Source: Nemertoderma westbladi
Taxonomy: Eukaryota > Xenacoelomorpha > Nemertodermatida > Nemertodermatidae
Direction: 5' to 3'
Length of the DNA: 39,757 nt
Assembly (NCBI GenBank): GCA_032718475.1
Contig: JAUCBJ010006361.1
Span: forward strand, 1-39,757
The translations under genes were made by a program, and so were the position numbers. Of this stretch, positions 33,691 through 39,757 are shown in pieces; position 1 is the first letter of the stretch; the number at the start of each line of letters is the position of its first letter. The notes under the pieces are model-generated. The model did not search any database and was not told the origin of the DNA. It worked only from the letters and a program-made list of their open reading frames with translations.

Positions 33691-34146
33691 CCAAGTACCT
33701 ATTGTAATTCAACTGGGTCGGCTGCCAATCAAACTTTTAAGTAGTACAGGTGCACACTGCACAGGTACCCGCACAGTAGAAATTCACATTATTTATTTAT
33801 TTTATAAGTTAATATTCATAATATTTGTGTGTTGCTCAGCGATAATTAGGCATATTGTTAGTGCATTAATATATACGGTATTTATAGTACTTGATTCTGA
33901 AAAACAACTAATCACAAAGTTTATCCATTAATGTTTGTTTGCACGGCCTTGTTTCGGTTGTATGTAATAATAACACACTGTAGGCCTAGATTAAGGTTAG
34001 GGGACCGGTTTCTTTTACTTTTGACAAGTTATTTACAGGTATGGTATAAGACCAATGTCTTTACGATATACAATATATTACCGGCTATTGTTTTATATTG
34101 ACTCTGACATCGGACAATAGTTTACTAAAATGATTATAAAGCCATA
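33691..34146. other. Spacer / presumed upstream region of the PAN-type exon
   Basis: AT-rich sequence containing TAGGCCTA words (about 33981) and no coding frame. It may hold the promoter of the exon starting at 34147, but no element can be pinned down. Confidence 0.35.
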
Positions 34147-34432
34147 ATGTGGAACAAAGGAATACAGTTTTATATACTTTTAAATCTAACCTTACCTTTG
34201 GATTGTGCCACGTATTGGAATAGTTTTTGTACGAAACCGACAGCCGTTAGTGTCTCTAGGGTGGCAGCATCGTCCCTCCATTGCAGTACGGAATGCACGA
34301 GAAGAAGTGGAGAATGCTTCGGGTTCATCTACAGAGATGGTCTCTGTAAACTCTTCAACGATAATTGTCTGGAGACCATGAAAAATTGGGATACAAAAAA
34401 CCTTGGTTTGAGGTGGATTAGTCGTGACAAAG
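34147..34432 (+). CDS. First exon of a secreted or membrane protein: signal peptide and PAN/apple-like domain
   Basis: It opens at ATG 34147 with MWNKGIQFYILLNLTLPLDC, a signal-peptide-like start (hydrophobic core at residues 6-20). The mature part has cysteines at 28, 46, 50, 57, 67 and 74 in the order C...CSTEC...GECFGFIYRDGLCKLF, characteristic of a PAN/apple-like domain, a disulphide-linked module in extracellular animal proteins. A GT donor (AAAG|GTAACC) follows at 34433, leaving phase 1. Downstream exons at 35646-35912 and 36021-36146 are also phase 1, so all three may belong to one gene. No further exons can be assigned in the window. Confidence 0.6.
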
Positions 34433-35626
34433 GTAACCATCCTGGTTTATGATATATTATTTTATGTAGTCGGTTACAAAAAGGTATTATTCTGGTAATC
34501 TTGTTGCGTGTTATTATTTCATTGCAACATATGGCTGTATGTGATTGGTTGCTGGGGAAGTTTAGCAGCATGACAGCCATAGGCTGTAGTTAAACCAAGG
34601 TGTACTAAATACTACTAATAATTATGGGGCGGGTAACGAAAGTAAGAGAGCTTAGCATACGGGTACCACTAACTCAATCGGTGTGTCTGTGGGGCGAGCC
34701 ACGAAGTGAGTGAGCCTTAGCGTAGGGGTAGGCCTACCATTAATCAACCTGTCGTTCTGTTGTGTTCAATTTTAAACGTTAATAACTCAGCCAAATGTTA
34801 ATGGAATTTAACCAAACTTGGTACACATGTAGTCTGGCAAAAGTTTAGAAATTTTCCAAGTTGAATTTCCATGTGGCCTTCGCAAAGCGAAGATAATAGC
34901 CATTAATTAGTTAATTAAGGTGATTAGGGTAAAAACAGCATTTTCAACCTGCCTCTTAAAAGGATATTAATTATTTTCTAGTGTAAGATTTAAATAATTA
35001 TACTTAACAATTATACAGCTGTATTCCCCATACCCCATTCCATTATAATTTTTAATCAGTTCAAGAGATTTGCTTTAAGAAATGTGTTTTTAATTGATCT
35101 AAACGTAATTAACTTATTAGAATGATCCGTCTCCAGCTACTGTAAAGCTCCCTCCTTCATTGGCATACTTGCAATAGCAAGCATGCCTAGCCTAGCTTGG
35201 AAGGGGAACCAATCCAACCATACCTCACCTCTACTCAAAGGCAGCATTATAATGAGCCAGAAGCCATTGTAATGAGGGGGGCTGGGGGGGGGGGGCTTTT
35301 CCCTCTCTTTGATTTACTGGTGTTTGGTTAAATTTCTTAGATACCGAGTTTGTGATACAGTAGAAACACTCAATATTAATCTGTATCTCATAACTGAGCC
35401 TTGTGCTGCGCGAAGGCCCCACGAACATGTACACCTTGAGTTAACTTTTGTGTGAGCGCTTGTGATTATTTTGTTAACTGGAAGGTATGACGATTTGTGA
35501 TTGGTTGACAGACAGATGGTGGCTGCTCATTTATGAAGAATTGATTTGAAATGGATTTTTGCGTTCAAAACAGATTATGGTTTACAACTTTTCGCATACA
35601 GAGAGAGAGAAACATCCAGTAACAGA
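34433..35626. other. Presumed intron or intergenic DNA with diverged tandem repeat
   Basis: No exon can be supported. At about 34625-34760 two diverged copies of a roughly 65-base unit occur (GGGCGGGTAACGAAAGTAAG and GGGCGAGCCACGAAGTGAGT, each followed by a TTAGC-T/G-A-GGGTA word). A poly-G tract occupies 35276-35295. Confidence 0.45.
35276..35295. repeat. Poly-G tract
   Basis: G-rich run with one CT interruption (GGGGGGCTGGGGGGG and onwards). The homopolymer length is uncertain. Confidence 0.8.
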
Positions 35627-35645
35627 ATGTTGTTGTTTATTCTAG

Positions 35646-35912
35646 TGAAATGGGCTGGAATGTTTGCTACGCCATGTCGACCTCAACATTTAGGTATTGT
35701 GGATCTTAGACTTGAACATGGAATTTCTACTCTCAACCAATGCATGTTACAATGCATTTCAACTACAGAGTGCAAGGCAACTGTCTGGGTTTTTGTCGGC
35801 ATATGCTTGTTCGAAATTCCAGAATTCTCGGATACAACCCTTTCTAATGTCTTTGATATCCATGGCAATGATATGTCGTTCTTTCATAAAATCAATGGAG
35901 AGTCATTTGTTT
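35646..35912 (+). CDS. Exon encoding a second PAN/apple-like domain
   Basis: Phase-1 coding from an acceptor TTTATTCTAG (AG at 35644-35645) to a donor TTGTTT|GTAAGT at 35913. The residues include PCRPQHLGIVDLRLEHG and STLNQCMLQCISTTECKATV, with later GICLFE, a PAN-like cysteine spacing. Alternatively it is itself a first exon: an in-frame ATG at 35627 gives MLLFILVKWAGMFATPC, a fair signal peptide, which would make this a second gene start. Exon 1's phase-1 donor at 34433 would join here to give a Val codon, so both readings are consistent. Confidence 0.55.
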
Positions 35913-36020
35913 GTAAGTTTATTTTTTGAGCAAATTACTTGATTAATCTTTTTACGAATAAACATTAGTAAATAAATTAGCGCAACTTTAATAAATAATA
36001 AACTTTTTATACGTGTTTAG

Positions 36021-36146
36021 GTCCCAATGGTGATCCATGTACAATCTGTTCTGGATATCAATATATGTGTGTTGTAGAAAGAGGAATACCACATTGTAAC
36101 TGTGCCTTTATAGAAGATCCTCAGAGTATGATTGACATATGCAAAG
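36021..36146 (+). CDS. Exon encoding an EGF-like domain
   Basis: A 126-base exon between a TTTAG acceptor (AG at 36019-36020) and a GCAAAG|GTAAGT donor. It is phase 1 at both ends, the usual symmetric phase of extracellular modules. It reads CPNGDPCTICSGYQYMC then VVERGIPHCNCAF, giving six cysteines spaced C-x5-C-x2-C-x6-C-x8-C-x-C, an EGF-like pattern. The first Cys codon is completed across the splice from the exon ending at 35912, which supports the junction. No following exon was found before the LINE fragment at 36598. Confidence 0.7.
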
Positions 36147-36597
36147 GTAAGTATAAAATCAGTTCAATAACATTCATTAGAGTTCATTCATCAAGCAAGC
36201 TATGAATGTTGGTTGTGTTGGTATGAACTATGAAGCCAGATTTATATACATAAAACAGCTCACAAATCGAGAGAGGTTTATAGCACTGAGTAATCAACGG
36301 AGGAGAACATCAGCGGAGGTGAATTCACCAGAGGAGAATGTAGTGCGGTGGTCAATCACAGTCTTTTTCCCTCTGCACAGTGTTCTTATGCCTTACCCAC
36401 CATGTCATTGAAACTGAAGTAAGAACCAATCAGAGACCCGCAGAGATGGAAAAGAGCTCTTGTGATGAGATTATGACGATTTGTGAATACCCCAGTAAGG
36501 AAGTAGTCCTATGTTGTGTGAGATGAGTGAAATGTTGACAAAATTCTAATTCAAAAAGTCCAATTAACGTAAACCTTGAGTATGTCTTGAGTAAATC
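36147..36597. other. Presumed intron sequence, no exon seen
   Basis: About 450 bases following the EGF exon donor. A 69-residue frame at 36202-36411 has no recognisable domain. It ends where LINE sequence begins. Confidence 0.4.
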
Positions 36598-37422
36598 CTG
36601 CCAAGTACCTAACTGATCTAGACTTTGCTGATGACTTAGGAGTACTCTCAGAATCACTAGAGGGAGCCCAACGGCTCCTCGGTTCATTAGAACATGCTGC
36701 TTCTAGTGTTGGTCTTTTTATTAACTCCAGAAAGACCAAAATTTTGACAGTTAATTTAGTCCTCAGCAAGTCTCTGATCGGATGAGCATAAGCTCAAAAG
36801 ATGGTATGCTTGAGCATGTGGATGATTTCTGTTACCTGGAATCATGGATCCGGAAGTCAGGTGAGGACCTTCGAATACTTAAGGGAAAGGCATGGGCAGC
36901 CTTGAATAGGCTTTCCAGGATTTGGAAGTCACCGAGAATTAATCGGTAACTAAAGGTCCGATTATTTAGAGCATCAGTAGAGCCAGTACTCCTCTATGGG
37001 AGTCCATGCTGGGCTCTAACTGCTGAGGACACCAAATCTCTGGATGGCACATTCACAAGAATGCTACGCCGGGTTCATTGTGTCAAGTACAATGCACACA
37101 TCTCCAACCAGACACTATATAACATTGGAGGTGTCTCATTGGTTCCACCAAGCTTGACACTCGAACAAAATCGCCTCCGCTTTGCAGAACATTGCTTTCG
37201 CCGTGAGGACCAGCCAGTGCATAATTTTGTACTTTGGATGAATAAGCATGGTGGACAGCCCATGACTTTCTTGAGACGCATCTTAAAGGACACTGACCTT
37301 GAAGATGCGGATGATCTAGCAAATGTCATGGGTGATAGGGAGTTGTGGCGGTGCAATTTTGTCGATAAGCCGGCACAGCATTCTTAAAAATGCAGCTGCA
37401 ATGCAGTATGCCGATCCTAGTA
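36598..37422 (+). pseudogene. 5'-truncated non-LTR retrotransposon, RT C-terminus
   Basis: The plus strand starts inside the RT with YLTDLDFADDLGVLSE (the FADD codons near 36624-36635), then GLFINSRKTKI, WIRKSGEDLRILKGKAWAAL and a stop at about 36947. After that the 108-residue frame from 37061 reads MLRRVHCVKYNAHISNQTLY and ends KPAQHS. It is the same family as the minus-strand copy at 14622-15124, from which it differs by few bases and a 9-base deletion removing QPHG-type residues. The 3' end is CCTAGTA (37416-37422) with no long tail. It probably inserted into an intron of the PAN/EGF gene. Confidence 0.85.
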
Positions 37423-37585
37423 TGTCTTACTTGTCCGCTTATTAAATAATGTTAACAAAATGTCAGACTGAATTTTTTCATTTGAAGAAAAAACACGACT
37501 GAGATTTTGTTATAAAATTTATTAATCCCTATTATATATCATTAAATACATGTATATTCCCATTGGCATTACATAAATCAATTAC

Positions 37586-39170
37586 TTACATATGCGGATT
37601 AATTGTGTTACTAATTAAATAAGTCGATAAATATACGGTACTTTGCAGTCTGAATATTAATGGGGATTCATCAGTCCAGTATAGCATGATAGTCGAGTCG
37701 GTGTGACGGCAGTCCCCGCGGTTCGTGGTGTTGTGGAGTTGAGCCACAATCTCCCGGAGGAAGGTGTAAGTCTCTGGACCGATCCGGCCAAAGATCTGAA
37801 AGGGCACCGGGTGAAAGAAGTCCATTAGGTCGCAGTAGGCCTAGTTTGCGTTTTTGACGCGTTCTGCCCGTCTGCCATGTGTCACCCAGCATTGATGGTT
37901 TGTTAGTTGAAGGTTCCTGGGGGCCAGTAGATCTACCACTGTGTCGTACCGTGTTAGGGTTCTGCGCTGAGATCGTGAGGTCATGGTCACGTCATCCACT
38001 CTCCTCCCATCGCTACGACATAAACCTGGGGGTTAGCGGATAGAAGGAAGCCCACATCCAACCTGCGCCCGTCGAACGATATCATTCAACATCGCGTGGC
38101 GGGTGTCCCGACCACCACTCAACTGGCAGTAGAGCCCATGAAGGCCATTAGTAGTTTTGTGTGCATCATGGACAGGGGTCATCCACGTCCTCTGAATGGT
38201 CGTTCTAGGTGGCGGTGAACCGGGAGGTAGAATGGCATCCCGTAGAGTGGGCGCTAATTCCTTAGCAGGGCTTGTGGTTGCCGCTGAAGGGGACAATCAG
38301 TTCGACACAGCAGGCAGCCAATGAAGCTAAAAAGGCAGGGGGTGCGAGTTGAACTGATGAGCTCTATCGAAGCCCGCCGACCTGGGACCGCAGGGTCGTC
38401 TATACAGTATGATAGTTGGCAACCTCTTATATACTGTATTCCGGAGAACTCTGCATAGCCAGTAGTGGCTCTGGGAAAGAAAACCACGGAGCTGTCCGGA
38501 CAAAGTACATGACCCGTGGAATCGCAAACGAGTTCTTCAGAAGGACAAACCGTGGGCGTCAAGCAGAGGTAGCCGGGCGGCAGGGCGGAGAGGTCCCACA
38601 CCTCCGTTATCAGACAAGAAGCGATGGCCATGTCTCCTATAGGGGTATCAAGCATCGTCAACTGGTCCTTGGAAGAAGACATCAATTTCTGGAAGACGGA
38701 TCATCGGGATCATGAACTCTCTCATGAGATCATCTGCTGAGCGAGAAGCGATCTGCGGCCTAGCCGTTAGTTGGACTGACCATGTTCTTTAGTATCTGGG
38801 GCCGCATCCTATTTGGTCCTCCGACACTGTCACAGGGAAACGAAGCTATCAACTTTTAGAGAACAGCATGTGAACACTGTCTAGCAGAATGAGGTACTTC
38901 GGGAGGTAAGTCTATCCAATCAGCGCGTCTCGGGGTATATCTCCCTTAAAGTCTGTGAGGTGCATCTGGGGTATCTGGTGCAATGGTGTCCTGAGAAGAG
39001 GCCAACCGAATAGCTCCCTTTACGACTCCATCCTCAATTTTCTCCGCCACAGCTGTGGCATGACGCACCGATTCAGGTGAGATTGTCTGGCGAGGTGGGG
39101 CTGGAGTACGAGACTGCGTTAGGGGACTACTCCCTGAACCAATTGAAATACGGAAGTTTTGCAATCAGTT
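37586..39170 (-). pseudogene. Decayed non-LTR retrotransposon of a GLCRSDG / RHAMLNDIV type
   Basis: On the minus strand, in order: VKGAIRLASSQDTIAPDTPD (about 39080-39020), SFPCDSVGGPNRMRPQ (about 38850), then poorly conserved sequence where the RT should be, then CQLSGGRDTRHAMLNDIV (about 38120-38065), PPGLCRSDGRR (about 38030), and FFHPVPFQIFGRIGPETYTF (about 37820-37765). The first phrases match the pre-RT region and the last ones the C-terminal domain of a widespread invertebrate LINE family whose C-terminus carries a GLxRSDGxRPD motif; here PD has become VD. Many stops and frameshifts are present. No RT FADD motif was found, so part of the RT may be deleted. Confidence 0.6.
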
Positions 39171-39757
39171 TGACATGGGATGCAAGGGACTGCTGATATT
39201 TCCTCCCAATTCGCTTGGGTACTGGAATATAGCGATGGCCAACCAAAAGGAGATTGGTCCATTAGTGGACTTTCATAGGGTCAGACAGACAAACTGGCAC
39301 CCAGGCTAATATGGACTGAGAAACCGGACTTACATCAGTGGATGGACTGTCTTTTCTTCCACAACTTCCGATACCTTGGATCTCCACCATTTGGGCCATT
39401 TACAGACCCCCGAAGAACGTCCCCAAGAGCGAAAAACACCCGGTCGACGAAACTCAAAATTCGAACCCAAGGCCATGGGTCCAAAGAAGAAACAAAAGAA
39501 AAAACGTGATATCTGATAAATCTTTTCACGTGCACTATTATAGTAAATCATAGTTGATCTGATATCAAACTTGTGTATAGTAGATTTGATAAAGTTATAT
39601 ATTGTTTGATATAAAATATTTAAGAAAAAAAGGTCATAAATGAAAAGTTAAAATTATTGAAGGGGGGGGGGGGGGGGGGGGGGGGTAGTTAATGATGCTA
39701 ATAGTTAGTGAACGTATGTACTGTAGACTGTGTAGACCCATATTACGACTACGTATC
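39171..39757. other. Right-edge spacer, no gene seen
   Basis: Overlapping chance frames on both strands near 39330-39550 show no recognisable features. The end is AT-rich around a poly-G tract. Confidence 0.4.
39662..39685. repeat. Poly-G tract
   Basis: Twenty-four consecutive G residues; the exact length is subject to sequencing error. Confidence 0.9.

Noticed and set aside
37075-37356. Minus-strand frames opposite the plus-strand LINE fragment
   Set aside because: Antisense of the RT C-terminal frame MLRRVHCVKYN; the same antisense frame appears opposite the copy at 14.7-15.0 kb.

Overview
This is eukaryotic, almost certainly metazoan, DNA. Coding density is low and AT content is high. 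The window is packed with decayed animal-type transposons, and the two host loci are a metaxin-like gene and secreted PAN/EGF-type exons with GT-AG introns. Frequent TAGGCCTA-like words and the PAN/EGF exons suggest a marine invertebrate, perhaps an echinoderm-grade deuterostome. That placement is inference and weak.

Layout. 1-7.4 kb: minus-strand remains of a Helitron-like element with a Rep-side fragment at the left edge and an upstream array of Cys4 zinc modules. They are separated by a mariner-like transposase fragment and the reverse transcriptase (RT) half of a plus-strand BEL/Pao element. 7.6-11.1 kb: a nearly full-length minus-strand non-LTR retrotransposon (APE endonuclease plus RT). 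11.4-12.8 kb: the integrase half of a BEL/Pao element. 13.5-13.9 kb: a large foldback. 14.6-15.1 kb: a 5'-truncated LINE copy with a perfect 14-bp target-site duplication. 15.4-20.0 kb and 24.0-25.0 kb: two arrays of one 21-bp satellite, separated by 4 kb holding another LINE copy.

25.5-26.5 kb holds the only intact host-type gene, an intronless metaxin-like reading frame on the minus strand. 27.2-29.7 kb is a minus-strand Ty3/gypsy-type element with gag, protease and the integrase tail but no RT, RNase H or integrase core; its primer-binding site matches tRNA-Pro. 29.8-30.9 kb is a LINE 3' end. 31-33.7 kb has short repeats, a MITE-like copy and a tRNA-derived SINE. 34.1-36.2 kb has exons encoding a signal peptide, PAN/apple-like domains and a six-cysteine EGF-like domain. 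36.6-39.2 kb holds two more LINE remnants in opposite orientations.

Nothing forms an operon or multi-gene pathway. The interest lies in the 21-bp satellite (open in four of six frames, with ~0.7 and ~2.2 kb higher-order periods), the crossed A-B-A-B order of Helitron-like and BEL pieces, the zinc-module array, the internally deleted LTR element and the intronless metaxin. All family calls come from reading motifs by eye, without database searches.
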